Shown one piece after another: positions 1 through 11,910 of a DNA stretch of 64,000 nucleotides (position 1 is its first letter; each line of letters begins with the position of its first letter). Location: contig OX352765.1 in the NCBI GenBank assembly GCA_947095585.1, positions 89,984,965 to 90,048,964 on the forward strand, given 5' to 3'. Origin of the DNA: Nephrocerus scutellatus. Its lineage: Eukaryota; Arthropoda; Insecta; Diptera; Pipunculidae. The position numbers and the translations under genes were made by a program. The notes under the pieces were generated by a model, which saw nothing but the letters and a program-made list of their open reading frames with translations, did no database searches and was not told the DNA's origin.

Positions 1-76
1 TGCGTCCTACGATTTATTCTTGCGCGTGCTGTAATGAAACTAAATAAATGTCAAAAATAGCGGTATTACCATCTAC

Positions 77-300
77 TATCTTGAAAACAGCGCCAACTAT
101 CGGGTCCAAATTTCACAAAAACCAAAATAGTAACGAAACAAACGTATGGTTAAAATCTGAAGTTCCTAAGATGCTTCGTTACTTAGAAACAGAAAAACCG
201 TTATATCTTGAAAACAGCGCCATCTATCAGGTACAAATTTCACAAAAATCCAAATAGCAACGAAACAAAGCTATGGTTAAAATCTGAAGTTCCTAAGATG
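77..300. repeat. Tandem duplication, period 127 bp
   Basis: Two direct copies (77-173 and 204-300) share the run from TATCTTGAAAACAGCG to TTCCTAAGATG, with a few substitutions and a constant offset of 127 bases. No protein is supported. The wording resembles the interior of Helitron-like repeats elsewhere in the window, but I cannot assign it. Confidence 0.8.
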
Positions 301-3043
301 GTAAGATGCTTCCACCTAGCGAGTTCAAACCAAAACAAAAATCCAAACCGCTAAAATCCTAATCTATGGTGAAAATTCTGGTTCCTGAGAAAGGCTATCC
401 CAATAATTACAGACACTATTTTTATATATAAGAAGATATGCAATCACAAGGAGGACATTTTGAGCATCTTTTATAACCACATGTAGTAATTTTACCTAAT
501 AAAAATTTAAAAATAAAAAGTTAATTTTTTCATCACATATTCAAACCTTTATACTGCAATAACTGGAGAGTCTCGAGCCAAATTTTTTATCAGGAGTTGT
601 AGAGAATATCAAGGCGAATTAATATAAGGTCAAAAAAGAGAAAAATATAACGGTTTTTTTGAGAAAAATTGTATTTTATAAAAAAAATATTTTTGTTTGT
701 TTTAAAGCATCAAAGTTCTCCAATGGATGCAGTTGCAAGATAACCACTTAAATCTTAAATTAGCCTATACAATTACCAGTCAAATAAGACTAAGTTGGTT
801 GGTCTCTGATAAATATTTTGGAAGTTACAGTTTAATATTTGCATGCATTTTTTTCTGAACAACATTTTTTAAACACCCTGCATCTCAAAGGATATCAAAA
901 ATTGACCCCCCCCTTCCATACGGTTTTTTTTCTCAGAATGAACCAAGGAATCACCCCTTAATGGATCCAAAACCCATCCCAAAAAGAATAAATCAAATTG
1001 TAGTCGTAAATGTAAATGCAAATTGCCTAAGCACTTAAAAAGTGCATTTATTTAACTGAATTTCCTTGAATTAAAAATAAACTATTGGACCACGAGCATC
1101 GCATAAATCTTAATTGATCGCGCACATCCCCTGTAGATGCTTTAAACAACCACCATAACCGTGTGACTTTTCAAGTATTTTCCAATTAATCTTTCATCCC
1201 ATGTGAGCACAACAACAATGTATTGTATGCAGAAACAAAAACAACAACCAATAAAAAAAAAACACTTTCCCAAAAAGATTCGTCGTCTGTTTCTTCTTAG
1301 TGCGAATTTTCATTGAAAGTATGCCTCTGCAGTCAGTACCCACCACTCAAAATGCGAAATCTAGCCATTGACCGACAGTCGAACGTCCGACCGTCCCATC
1401 GATGGCACCCCCAGCCAACAATAAGTTCGTCATCGTTAAGGCATCCGAAAATAGTCCTCATCATCTTCGGGATGAGCATCAGCATCAGCGAGTCTTTTCA
1501 TCCAAAGAGATACCCCAAATCTTCGGCAATGTTGGCTGGCGATATGCATAAGTAACTAGCAGCAATGAGCAACAACAACAACAACAACGATAAGAACGAA
1601 GATCACATCTTCGTCGTTGAATCAATTGTGATCGTGGTCGTCGTTAAAAAAATTTCATTTCAAAAGTTTCGTAAAATTTCCTCATCTTTAGTACGAACTT
1701 TGCCGTCGCGAAAATATTTTCAAAATCCGCCCGATCGTCCGTCACGTAGAACAAATTTTTTTTCCTCGTTCGTCCTATAACAGTGTTCATATTGTGGCGG
1801 AAATTTTGTACGGAATTCAAAATTTATTAAAAACAACTATGAAGAGGGCATAGAGGGAAAAGATCCAGCATAGAAGTTGAAGAGAAAATAATTAATTAAT
1901 TTTCTTAACTTATTCTGCATTGGTTGGATGAATAAAAAAAAGCAATTTTTCACTTAAATATTACGTAAAAGTGTTACATGTAAGAAAATTGCGTTAGTGA
2001 AATAATGTAGAACGATGGCACAGGAAACTCTGCTCGGTTATTGCTGTTTAAGTGTGGCGGCCAAACGCGATCAGAATCAATTGCTATTCGAATTCAGGCG
2101 TACAAAAAAATGCGTTACAATAGTTATTGTCAAAAAGATTGATTGTGGAGTTGGCAAATTGCATTTATGAATGAAATCACTGACAATCGGTGATAGTTCC
2201 ATAAATGATCAGCATTTTTTCTTAAAAATTATAAGTACAGCAAATTTGCTGTTTTGCAAAAGTATAAAATTTGTGAAAAACTACGATTTTTATTCTTAGA
2301 ATAAACAAGAAACGAATTTTGAAAAAAAAAAAAAACTTTTTTTGGCATCTGTAGTGATAATGGTGGATGTTTGTGTCGCTTGTGTATTATCCGCGAAAGA
2401 GAAAAAAGAACAACAATCAAACAACAAAAACAACAAAATTCAAATATCAACAGTCACGATGTCGCGGCGTCACACCGAAATGGCCAAATCCACCTAATCT
2501 AGTGATCTAGCATGATCACTTTTTAAGTGTCTACGACATCAATTAAACGGATTGCTAAAAACCTACACAGACAGCTACATATAAATAGATACGATGTGAC
2601 AATAGTACAATGGCATTACAACGATTCTAGACGGTGTCTGTCTGTTTGTCTGTCTACCAATCTTTGGCAATAGATTTTTGTTATGCTAATGTACATTTAC
2701 ATGCAAGTATGCGCTCGCATACGCATCTACCAAGTATTTTATTTGAAATGCTAGAAAATCTATTTAGTATTTTTAACGCTAGAAAAAAAAAAGTTTATTG
2801 TGATTACTTGCCACAAAAACACCATCATTAGTAGCGAGTTTGTTTGCTTTACATTTCCTGACACATCTACGCGCAAATAATTGCATTTTTTACTATATAG
2901 TTCAGGAAAATTGTTCAAAAGTAGTAAATAATTTATATAGCAGAGACATTTTCATTATAGCATATAGTTGTTTATTGAATCAATCATTTAAAGATTTTTA
3001 CAATAAGTTAGGGACTAAAAAAAAGGGTTGAAGTGACGCTTTT
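301..3043. other. Non-coding flank, no gene seen
   Basis: Mostly AT-rich sequence without a convincing coding exon. The stretch 1290-1780 is richer in G and C and holds a short ORF (1313-1555) plus CAA/AAC triplet runs near 1570. This is the texture of a 5' untranslated exon or promoter, and it could belong to an alternative ACSL transcript or to a gene off the left edge. A 50-codon ATG frame from 2015 has no recognisable similarity. A poly-A run lies near 2323-2335. Confidence 0.5.
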
Positions 3044-3065
3044 TTGACATTGTGGCCGATATTAC

Positions 3066-3287
3066 GATTAAATTACATCCTACATATCGAATTTCATACG
3101 AATCGCTTGAGAAATGGCATAGTTCCAAAAAAAATTCAGACCCTATTGGCCAGATCCCAGAATTTCCATAGTAACAAGTCTTATAGTCGCATTTTAGTCC
3201 TATATTCCGAGTTTCATACGAAACGCTTAAAAAATGGTTTAGTTCTCAAAATTCCACACCCTATTGGCCAGATCCCAGAATTTCCAT
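3066..3287. repeat. Tandem duplication, period 118 bp
   Basis: Two copies (about 3066-3169 and 3184-3287) both contain GAGTTTCATACGAA-like sequence followed by ACCCTATTGGCCAGATCCCA and AATTTCCATA, offset by 118 bases. The phrase 'gaatttcatacaaatcggttgaaaaatg' style also occurs at about 40350 inside the Helitron, so this is probably Helitron-related non-coding DNA. Confidence 0.75.
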
Positions 3288-3393
3288 AGAAGCTGTGGTC
3301 GTAGTAATATATTTATATATATATAGTTATATTTGTAGTTATATACATGTATAGTTTTATATAAATAAAATATAACTATAGAAAACGAGGCAT

Positions 3394-3468
3394 AAAATTA
3401 ACAAAAGTGAACAACAGAGTAATAACAGTGTAACAAAAGTGTACAACAGTGTAATAACAGTGTAACGC
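3394..3468. repeat. Short tandem repeat, ~32 bp unit
   Basis: A unit of roughly 32 bases containing AACAAAAGTG, ACAACAG and GTAATAACAGTGT is repeated about twice. No coding or RNA function is visible. Confidence 0.6.
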
Positions 3469-3699
3469 TTGAAAATTGTAGCCCTCTTCGTAAAAAAGTT
3501 TCACTCCAAAATAATACAATAATGTTCTTTACCAGTGTATTGAACTATCAAATGAACTTTTTTTAAAAATGATCTGATTTACAATTTTAAGAGAGAACAT
3601 AATCTAGCAAGTCTAGAGTATCTCTTTTCTTTAGTTCTTTTATGCCTATTTGCGGTTAAGACGTTTCTAGCGAGAGGGTTGTGATGGATTTCCAGATTG

Positions 3700-4395
3700 T
3701 TGGTATACTTTACTTACTTACTTATGTCATATATCCCCTTGTGGGTCCTAGTGCCTCTACTACACCTACGCGCCATCGCGTGCCGTTCCTGGCAATGAGC
3801 TTCAGCTCTCTCCAACTCTTCCCCAATTGCCGTGACTCCTCGTCAACTGTTCAGCGCTATGTATTTCTTGGCCGACCCGTTCTTCTACCATCCTGAGATA
3901 ACGGATTCCATTGCCTTGCGTAGTTTGCTATGGAACTGTCGCCTTTTTGGAGTGTAGGACCAATCCACTGCCACTTCCGTCGTGTTGAATGGTTGTGCCT
4001 ATTGGTTCCTGACCCGTTCTCTGGTAAAGATGGTCGTTAGTGATACAGCTAGGCCAGAAAACCCTTAAGGCACCTTTTTACGAACGTGTGTAATCTTTTT
4101 GTGATAGTAGCGTTCACCTTCCAAGTGCTGCACCCATATACAACAGCACAGATTCTACATTTGACCCGAACAGTCGCAGGTTAGTGTTTTAGCTGATCGC
4201 ATTGCTTCGCCATATCATGGAAATCATATACAAAACACTGATTTTGCTTTGTCGATTCGATTGACAATGTCCGGTTCGGTTCAACCTTCGTTCGAGACAA
4301 TACTCCCAAGATATTGGAAACTCTCTACTCTCTCTCTACCAGCTGTCCAGCAATGTTAACTTGAGTTACTGGTGACCGGAATTCAACGAACTGTT
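3700..4395 (-). mobile_element. RTE-clade retrotransposon, 3' end (relic)
   Basis: On the minus strand the end of an RTE-type reverse transcriptase can be read across frames: RRKWQWIGPTLQK and WNPLSQDGRRTGRPRNT around 3890-4000, then SWRELKLIARNGTRWR and a terminal ALGPTRGYMT before a stop at about 3728. RTE proteins typically close with a W-x-W-x-G-H-x-L-R-K block, a GRP motif and this WRELK..A..R..WR tail. Just downstream in element orientation is a TAAG-type tandem tail (3706-3724), as expected for RTE 3' ends. Frameshifts and stops show it is dead. Confidence 0.8.
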
Positions 4396-4619
4396 CAATA
4401 ATGATCCGCAGGGTGTTGATGTAGTCTACACAGGAGTGCTCCATAAATTTTCGAATACCAATAACTAATATTGCCTAACTCAAGCCTAACATTGGATCGG
4501 CCCATTACGTACTGCATTAGAACGGTTTCATTCAAGTGCATCAGCAGATTCATTCCTATGCCTATTATTACCAGATAAGATTTCTGGAATTGCATAGAGA
4601 TTTCAGTCTTCTCTTACAT

Positions 4620-5550
4620 TTCAAAATAATCCTCGAGTTGTGCAGCTTTTCGTATAAGCAGACGTCTTGACTGTTAAAGAATCCCATCAAGGAATTTCCT
4701 CGCCATTTGGAACAATTGGTTGGTTATTGGCAGCAGACCTGCTGCTTTATTTGGCACACTCCTTAGTCCTGTGCAGATCCTAAGTACATGTCTATCAAAT
4801 AGGGAGATCTTCTTCACCGTTGGTAAGACGAGCCATAGGTTATCACAGGCCTGATAAGCTGCTTGTATATGAGCAGCCTGATGTTTTTGGGCAGTCTGTT
4901 TCGCCTTCTAAGAAGCGGGTGCACCAAGTGAAGAGCGTAGTTGGCTTTCTTTATTGTTTGAGCGATGTGAGAGTTAAACCTGAGCCTCTTGGTAAAGTTG
5001 ATTCCCAGGTACTTAGTGTTTATTGTCGTGTTGTCTGGAAGCTCGATTTTTAAGCCTCTGGACCGGCTTGCAAAATTTCTTATCCATGTTTTGGTTGCTG
5101 GTACTCGGAAGCAGATGAGTTCCATATTGCTGGCGTTGATCTTTAGTCCCCACTTCAGGTAGTAGTCACAAAGATAGCGGAGGTGTTCCTCCACTCTGTG
5201 CTAGTTTTGACGATCAGTCAGACGTCACTGCAGAGGGTGCAGCGTAGAGTGCTTCTCTTGGAACCCGAACTGAAAGGAAGGAATAAGGTTTCTTTCCGAA
5301 CAAAACGGATCAAAGATTGCAATACTCTACTGATACAAAACAGTAAAGCTATTGGACGGTTACCAGTTACGCTGGGGCGGTCAGTTTTCTTTGGTACTGG
5401 TACTACTTTGGCCACCTTCCAGTTGTCTGGAAAGTTTAGGCAGTTGTTGAAATTCATGGTAACTTTTTAAGCAAAAAGTTATAAATCCCGTCTGTGCGTG
5501 GTGATAATTTTAAGTTTCCACTTATAATCAAATCATTGACAACAGTTGTT
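4620..5550 (-). mobile_element. Jockey-clade reverse transcriptase fragment (relic)
   Basis: The minus strand carries two pieces of one reverse transcriptase. The frame 5457-5218 reads the fingers region (WKVAKVVPVPKK, then the GNRPIALL equivalent of N-Y-R-P-I-S-L-L). The frame 5194-4814 reads the thumb (YLGINFTKRLRFNSHI, then LLIYKQLIRPVITYG). Both match the Jockey-group pattern. The catalytic YADD segment and the middle palm are missing between the two frames, so the copy is deleted and frameshifted. Confidence 0.75.
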
Positions 5551-5639
5551 CTGCTTAACGACGTCTACGGGAGCGTTCGCGGGGTTTTCTTCACTGAACC
5601 GCACTGCAGATTACTTGGAGAAGTGGCGTGGCGTCTTCC

Positions 5640-5740
5640 GCAAAGGTTTTAAATTCTCCCTAATTTCCTAACGCCCACACTGTGACTTATAAGAGTTCAA
5701 ATCTTTTGAGCGTATGTTCATTATAAAAAAAAGTAAATAA
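5640..5740 (+). mobile_element. CR1/Kiri-like element, 3' terminus only
   Basis: The sequence TCCCTAATTTCCTAACGCCCAC followed by a short spacer and ATTATAAAAAAAA matches the 3' ends of the longer plus-strand elements at 16.5, 49.1 and 54.9 kb. Only the last hundred bases are present, which fits a severely 5'-truncated insertion. Confidence 0.65.
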
Positions 5741-5787
5741 CGCATCGCTTCTTGAAGATGTTTAACACTATCTTTCTACTTTGAGAA

Positions 5788-5890
5788 TGATTTGTCATAA
5801 AAAATCCCTCTCTAAGTGGAAACTTTAGCCTTGAAACTTGATTTGTCATAAAAAATACCTCTCTAAGTCGAAACTTAAACCTTAAAACGC
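5788..5890. repeat. Tandem duplication, period 51 bp
   Basis: Two copies begin TGATTTGTCATAAAAAAT and continue with CTCTCTAAGT and a GAAACTT segment, offset by 51 bases (5788 and 5839). Confidence 0.7.
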
Positions 5891-5899
5891 TATATTTCA

Positions 5900-7074
5900 A
5901 AGTCAGTTATCCCTTTACCATTTAGTGAATTAGCAGTATGGGCAGAATCTTATAACGCGTTTTCAAAAAATACTCGTATCATGCCCAAAGGTCGATATAC
6001 CTTCTCGTAGTTAGTAAAAGAGGTCTATTGTATGAAGGGTATTAAATTAACGCATCACAGTATAGCTAGGAATTAATTAACTTTTGGAGAGTGGAAATCC
6101 CTTTGTAAAGGACTCGTCGCTTTATTCATACGAGATATCATTCGGTCTATAGGGACGGATCCTGCTTATTGAAATGGTATTTCAGTTACCTATTCGAAAG
6201 TTTGCTCTTTTTTCTGTTTGAGTTAAATCTTGCGATTGAATCCACCTCCGATTTCATTTTTTAATTCTTGTTTAGAGAAACGTATCTCTTGTAGTAAACA
6301 TTCACACTCTTCTAAAAAAAACCTTTTTTTTATAATTTGCGCACGTACAAAGTGTTTGCTTCCTTCGTCATATGATTGGTACAGCACATGCGTTAAGATA
6401 AAGTGAGGAAACGAGGAGGTGTCTGTGAGCTTGGGCCTTGAATGTGTGCAGTTCAATTGGCGTTATAAAACGGCATCAGGATTAAATATTCGGTGATTGG
6501 ACCAGTCCCATCTAGTTCAACTGTAGCCTTGTTGCCTGCAATCTATTGGTGACCAGGCACCCAGACTAACTAATTTAACTTTGCTATGTTTAAAATTGCA
6601 ATAAGTCAAAATAGCACTTGATCTCTACCAAAAATTCTACAGCCGCTTAACTATTCGACAATAAAACAATTCTTAAAAATTGGCCATCTCTAACCGTTTT
6701 GTATTATGTATAATCAACGTTATGTGTCACCGCTTTTTTAAGAACAAATTTTTTTAAGCTATGCATCATATATTTATCAAAATTTAAATGAGAACAGATG
6801 CATTAATTTGTATTTGGTTTTTTTTTTGCAACAACCAGATACACATTTGCACAGTCAGACTAAGAGAGCTGCAAAATAAAATCGGTTTGATTTAATTTTT
6901 AATGAAAATGAATTTCTTAAACTCCCACGCCTTTGTCGTCGCGTAATATAAATTTTGAAAATGCTTTGATGCCAATGAACCTTACAAGATATTCTATAAT
7001 ACAACATATGTATATGTACGTAAATAGTTTATAATGGCATTTAGTGAAATTTTTCATACCAATTTCTTCTCCAC
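5900..7074. other. Non-coding stretch
   Basis: AT-rich with scattered short ORFs. I see no splice-bounded exon, RNA gene or recognisable transposon protein here. Confidence 0.5.
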
Positions 7075-7915
7075 AAGACTTTTGTCTCCTTCAAGAAGGC
7101 CTAGACAGTCTTACGACCTGGTGACTCGAAAATTGCTTAGAGCTCACCATCACCAAATGCCAACCTATTAACTTATCACGTAAGTGCAACAAGCCCCCTA
7201 CCAGATATTATCGTCTTCACGGCCTTCTCATATCCCGCGTACAATCTTTTCGTGACCTCGGCATATTGTGCGACTCGGAGCTAAATTTCCGTTCTCATAT
7301 TGATGATATAATTCATAAGGCCAACTCATCACTTGGTTTTATCAAACGGTGTTCCAAAGAATTTTCCAACCGTTGTGGGACTAGATCCCTCTCAGTCAGT
7401 CAGTCCACTTACGCTAGTCAAGCATGATCGCCCTATAATCAAATTTATGTGTCTAGAATCGAGAGCATCCAACGACGTTTTCTTCGATTTGCACATCTTA
7501 TCCTGCCCCCTATCAAAACCGCCTAAGCCTTATAAACTTAAAAACACTTGAGGAACGCAGAGACACTGCTGATATTTTTTTCATACATCTTCTTCTTATA
7601 GGCTCGGTCGACTGCACGTCTTTATATAACTAGATTTTCTTTCACACTAACCTCCGTAATCTACGGTGCCCACTATCTCTCTTCTATCTACAGACCATGT
7701 ACGGCTCTAACGAACCAATCTCCCGTATGCTGCGAAATGATTAAACCTCACTGTTTTCGATTTTAACCGCAGCACTCACATTCTTAAACTCGATCTCCTC
7801 CACCATTCCCCCTAACTTTAAGTGTTGTCTTATGTCTTCGTTTTCAGTTAATGCTTGTATTTTTAGTATTATCTTGTAATAAGCCGAATAAATGGGGGCT
7901 ATTTGCCCCCCACAA
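7075..7915 (+). mobile_element. Non-LTR retrotransposon 3' part with terminal hairpin
   Basis: The plus strand reads a reverse-transcriptase thumb: FRDLGILCDSELNFRSHID, then ANSSLGFIKRCSKEF, which corresponds to the 'DLGV..D..L.F..HI...' block of Jockey/CR1-type enzymes. Later remains of the C-terminus contain many stops. The element appears to finish in AATAAATGGGGGC-TATTT-GCCCCC, a six-pair hairpin at 7894-7910. This family differs from the neighbouring CR1/Kiri-like copies. Clade assignment within the Jockey/CR1 group is uncertain. Confidence 0.7.
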
Positions 7916-8084
7916 AAATTAAATTTGTCACTAATATTATCCCAAAATCATAGAAATTTGGCTTTCACTATTTGTTAAATGTTGCTTGTCGAAAAAAAAT
8001 TCAAAAATTCGTTCAGTTTTTTGACCAGTTAAAGTTCTACTTCTTTTTTATCATTATTATATTTGGCTTATGCAATAGATTGAA

Positions 8085-8730
8085 TCACTTACCTTAGCGG
8101 CCAGCAGTACGCATTTCGAAGACAACGTTCTACATGAGTGCCCCAAGGCTCTATTTTGTCGCCCACACTCTTTCTCATTTATATTACTGATCTCCTGTCT
8201 GCTTATCCAATTCATTCTTTTACTGGCAAGAGCATTATCAGCTTTTCATACGTTTTCACATTATCTGTACGTGTCCTTCTTCTTAGCAAGTGCAGCTTGA
8301 ACTGCAACGTAAGTTAAGCTCGTTAAATTTTGACCTTTATAGCATAACAAAGTAGGGATTTCTCAAAAGATTAGAATTTGATTTGACGCACGACTCTCTT
8401 GAACACCGTACGAATGTTTCCTGCTTGTCAGTTATCGCTTTTTGCCCAAGCGGTGTGCAAAGAAAATATTCAGGTACATTATCCTGCCCATACTCAAACT
8501 CATCCCCAATACTCGTGCCTCAACTCGAACCCACAGAACTACCATTAAGCCCGTCTTCGTACATAGAACTTTCTTCTTTAAGTCTCACAATAATTATGTG
8601 GCATGAATTACCGAATGCTGTTCTACCTTATCTGTATGATCTGCAGACATTTCATCTCATATTTTTCTCTTAATACTATCCTAACGCTCACCCTGTGCTA
8701 TGGGTACAAAAAACCTTCTGTAACACGACT
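8085..8730 (+). mobile_element. CR1/Kiri-like retrotransposon fragment (relic)
   Basis: Remains of the reverse transcriptase appear as GCCCCAAGGCTCTATTTTGTC (the PQGS-I-LS block) and a decayed INDLLS segment near 8150-8200. The C-terminal part follows at 8383-8670, parallel to the copies at 16.2 and 54.5 kb (EHRTNVSCLS, then a MWHELPNAVLP segment). The catalytic core is deleted, and the 3' end, CTAACGCTCACCCTGTGCTATG, is at about 8690. Confidence 0.7.
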
Positions 8731-9569
8731 TTCTCTCAAGCAGTAGTAAATTATAATTGCATCCTTACTTAAAGATCATAACACCGACTTTTAGGTAGAA
8801 ATGTTGGTATTCCTGCAGCTTTTTAAATACAAAGTTGTCCTAACCAATCGTTCTACCAGTGGAAACATTGAATGAACTTTGAAGGCTTTTGTCTCATTTT
8901 ATTTCTTGATATCACGGTCTCTTAAAGAATAAAAAAGCCACAAGTAAAAATAAAAATGTTATTTATAAAATTGTATGTTTTTTTTTGAAGAACAAATTTA
9001 TGATTTATCTATACATGACAAGTGGTTGATATAAATGTGGAAGAGTACCATTGTTGCTTTTCTCTTAATTACTTAATGACATGTGTGACCGTGCGAGTTG
9101 TTTTTAAACGCGTATTATCTAGACTTGTACAAATGTATTTTTGTACACAAAAAACATCTGCCAACCTAAAAAAAAAAATGAAATCACCGGTCGACCGTGA
9201 CTTTGAAGGAATATTGACGGTAGCGATACAAAAGCAAACATCCAAAACAATCGCGTAATATGCACGGACGTAATGTTATGTTTTACGTTAAAAGTGGGTG
9301 TGTGATTTTTTGTTTATTTAAAAGTCAATGCTTTATTTATAGGCATATATAGTAAAAAATATAAATGCAAGTGCCAGAGGAGATGATTTTCTTTAATGAA
9401 ATCAAAATATGAATATGTAGGAAAAAAGTTATTATTTTTTTAAAAGAGTACAAGAGAATATTTGTTTTTTTTTCGCGTATGCAAATTATTCCAAAATTTG
9501 CCTGATTTTTTAATTTTTTATCATCATTAATAAAAAAAAATTTGAATTTGAAAATAAAAATTCATCAAA
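8731..9569. other. Non-coding, possible ACSL 5' flank
   Basis: AT-rich sequence leading to the candidate first coding exon of ACSL. A 78-codon ORF at 9022-9258 lacks recognisable similarity. No clear core promoter motif can be asserted. No strong splice acceptor precedes the ATG at 9570, so if that exon is real its transcription start may lie close upstream. Confidence 0.4.
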
Positions 9570-9641
9570 ATGGCTTGCTGCGGACAAATCACGACAATTC
9601 GTCCACCCATCGATATGTCGTCGCAGAGTGATATCCTAAAG
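9570..9641 (+). CDS. Acsl1: Candidate first coding exon of acyl-CoA synthetase
   Basis: The ATG at 9570 opens a 24-codon frame (starting MACCGQ and ending SSQSDILK) that runs in phase 0 into a GTAATG splice donor at 9642. Joined to the phase-0 exon at 20245 it gives a run of the type PPID.SSQS..KGPDQIHVSKFYKE, which resembles the N-terminal linker of insect ACSL1/5/6 enzymes (P-[IV]-D-x-x-x-Q-S-x-x-x-x-G-P-x-x-[IV]-x-V-S-K-F-Y-K-E). This link is inferred from phase and family resemblance, not from a transcript. The tandem cysteines at residues 3-4 could be acylated; no transmembrane helix is present in this version, so another, membrane-anchored start exon may exist elsewhere. Confidence 0.65.
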
Positions 9642-9834
9642 GTAATGTTGTTGTTTAAGTTTTTAATGTTGAAATAGATTTTTTGTGTTTCATTTATTTA
9701 AGAAGGTCCACATTGTTAAAGTTTCCTTTTATAGTTTTAATGCATAATGATCAGTTTGTGAAAAAGATTTTCCAGTTCATCTTCAGATACATCAAATATT
9801 ACCCGCCCTATAGAAGTCAACTCAGAATTTTCCA

Positions 9835-10020
9835 TCCGTAATGCATTCATAATTATTATCAAACCGTGGCCCGGTCCTGGCGTTCTACAAAAAGTCTCTC
9901 CATCGGTCCCGGGTTTCGAGCTGATCCTGCATCTCTAAGCTCAGCGTCTCCTGGTCTACTGTACCATTCCAGCGTAGGAAAGGCCTGCCTCTCATAAATC
10001 CTACAACAATGGTCTTTCCG
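9835..10020 (-). mobile_element. Non-LTR retrotransposon C-terminal tail (relic)
   Basis: One minus-strand frame reads MRGRPFLRWNGTVDQ, a spacer, then RDRWRDFL and a stop at about 9887. The pattern GRP.LRW..V..D...L.....T.DRWR is the usual C-terminal signature of RTE and related RT proteins. It is a different lineage from the LOA-like copy that follows. Only the tail is left. Confidence 0.55.
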
Positions 10021-10089
10021 AGAAGGATACTTTTCGCTCGTGCGAGTTAGGTGTCCTTCCCCTTGACACGAGCTTAATTCAACATCGCG

Positions 10090-11460
10090 GTAACACTCCT
10101 ATATCTCATCATTATATGTAGGTAGAGTTGCGGTCCTTGCCGACTTGACGAGGCAGTGCACCGTTTTGGTGACACAGTCCTCAGGAAACCCAATGGAACT
10201 GAAAATCAAAAGAGAAAAATAAAGATACTGTGTAGTTATATCCAACCTGTAGCATTGAGATATGATATCAGAAAAGAAGTAAATGCTCAGTTTGCGGAAA
10301 CGAAGAGCCGCAAGGGTTGGACGCTTACAAAGAAAATGAATGAGTGTTTCTTTCTCATTCACATCTAAGCAGCTCCAGCAGAAGGTATTGTGAGGGATTC
10401 CCAGTTTGGCTGCGTGGCTGCCTACCGGCCAGTGGCCCGTGGTTATGGCAACCACTCTGGAAATATATTTCCAAAATTCTGGAGATCAGCTCGGTGGATT
10501 TATTTTTATAATTGGAAGGCCACATCACTCTCGACGTGGTACAATTGGTCAAATTGCTCCTCGGCGCTTAACAAGGAAATAATGCGTTCCCTAACGGAGC
10601 TAAAAAAGGCAGCAGACTGCCTCAGCGCAGTCCGTGTCCAGTGTCACGCACTTCTTTGCCAATACGTCCGCTTTTTCATTGCCGTTAATGTCGCTGTACC
10701 CCGGCACCTAAACTAGGGTCAGGTCTGTGCATTGGCTTATAGAAGCCAGCTCGGCCTGGCACTCCCTGACAAGCTTAGAATTGTTTCTTGTCACAATAAT
10801 GGCCTTAATGTCAGATTGGCTGTCTACACATATTCCGACATTGCCCGCTGTTGATGTATTATGAGATAGGGCCCTGCATGCCTCTCTTATAGCTAATATC
10901 TCTGCCTTGAAGATGCTAGCAGAGTCAGGTCAGCTTGTGGGACCTTGAAAGGTTATGGTTTTTAGAGTAAACTCCAGCACCGACTCCATTACTCATCTCG
11001 GATCCATCGGTGAATAGATAGGATTGAAATTAAGTTTAGGAGTGCAGTAGTCGGTTGGAGATAGTATCATCTCATTTGGTAACACTTGCAGTATATTGCA
11101 GTGGCCGTACGGTTTGTTAGCAAACCACCTCTGACCGGACCGCGCTGCACGCCGCAACGTATTTAACAAATAGGTCGGGAGGTAGTAAGTCTAAGTGTTA
11201 AGAGCATCGGTGGGACATGAGCGAAGTGATCGAAGTGGCATTGTACTTTTTATTAATCGCCGGCCACCAGACTAGCGCACCATAGGTAAGCATAGGACGC
11301 GTAAGTCTCTGGCCATTGAACTTTGGCAGTGCTGATCTCACTGATCACGGAAAGGTACTGTCCTGACACAAGGATCACCACGTCGTCTGCATACGCGACA
11401 ACCTTCGTCCTGTCCATCTCAAATGTCCTGAGGACCTTGTTTATAACCATTTGATTTGAG
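10090..11460 (-). mobile_element. LOA-like retrotransposon, family A (relic)
   Basis: Minus-strand pieces of a LOA-type polyprotein lie in the first ACSL intron. From high to low coordinate they are: YADDVVILVSGQY of the RT palm (11395-11350), RNase H remains with several stops, and the zinc-knuckle-like tail [20 protein letters not shown]...C (10455-10360) ending near 10099. The same family recurs at 24.6-26.3 and 62.6-63.3 kb. Frameshifts and stops mean it is inactive. It lies antisense to ACSL. Confidence 0.75.
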
Positions 11461-11734
11461 GAGTCTTGACAGATGAAAGTAGAATTTGTTTCCTTATCCT
11501 TGCTATTATCGGCTGCTACGGTTAAGCCGAGTTAGTTGAAAAATTGCACTTCTTCACATTTGCTCTCCACTATTTTAATTGAGAAAGCAATGTGGGATTG
11601 TATGCTTGCTCACAGACGGAGCCCATACAAACAAGATAATGTGGGACCATTGAAGTTGGCAACTTTTTACATTCGTACCTTTATAAAGTTTAGGTTGTTG
11701 CGGTGGTCTATCAGTACGTGATCTTCTTACTTGC

Positions 11735-11910
11735 TGCCATTTCTGTGACTCCTTGTATATTGTCACTACTGTGTTCGTATAAACTATTGTTGCCAATATA
11801 CAGCCAGAAGGCCGGCTCCCGACCTATTTTCACATCATACTTAGGGCAGGCATGGAGTTCCCGAACGACTGATTTAAACAATTCCTTATTTTTATTATTC
11901 TGACTAGAAA
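11735..11910 (-). mobile_element. AP-endonuclease-domain remnant of a non-LTR element
   Basis: A minus-strand frame reads FKSVVRELHACPKYDVKI, then GREPAFW and GNNSLYEHSSDN. This fits the region around the GDFNA motif of non-LTR endonucleases ('YE.CP.YDVKI[VLGDFNA]..GRE.....IG..SLHE.S..NG'), with the eight or so residues of the motif itself deleted. It may be the 5' part of the family A copy at 10.1-11.5 kb or an independent insertion. Confidence 0.5.

Noticed and set aside
1313..1780. Host protein encoded by two adjacent ORFs
   Set aside because: No similarity, no splice-bounded structure, and triplet-repeat content; more likely 5' UTR or promoter-type sequence.
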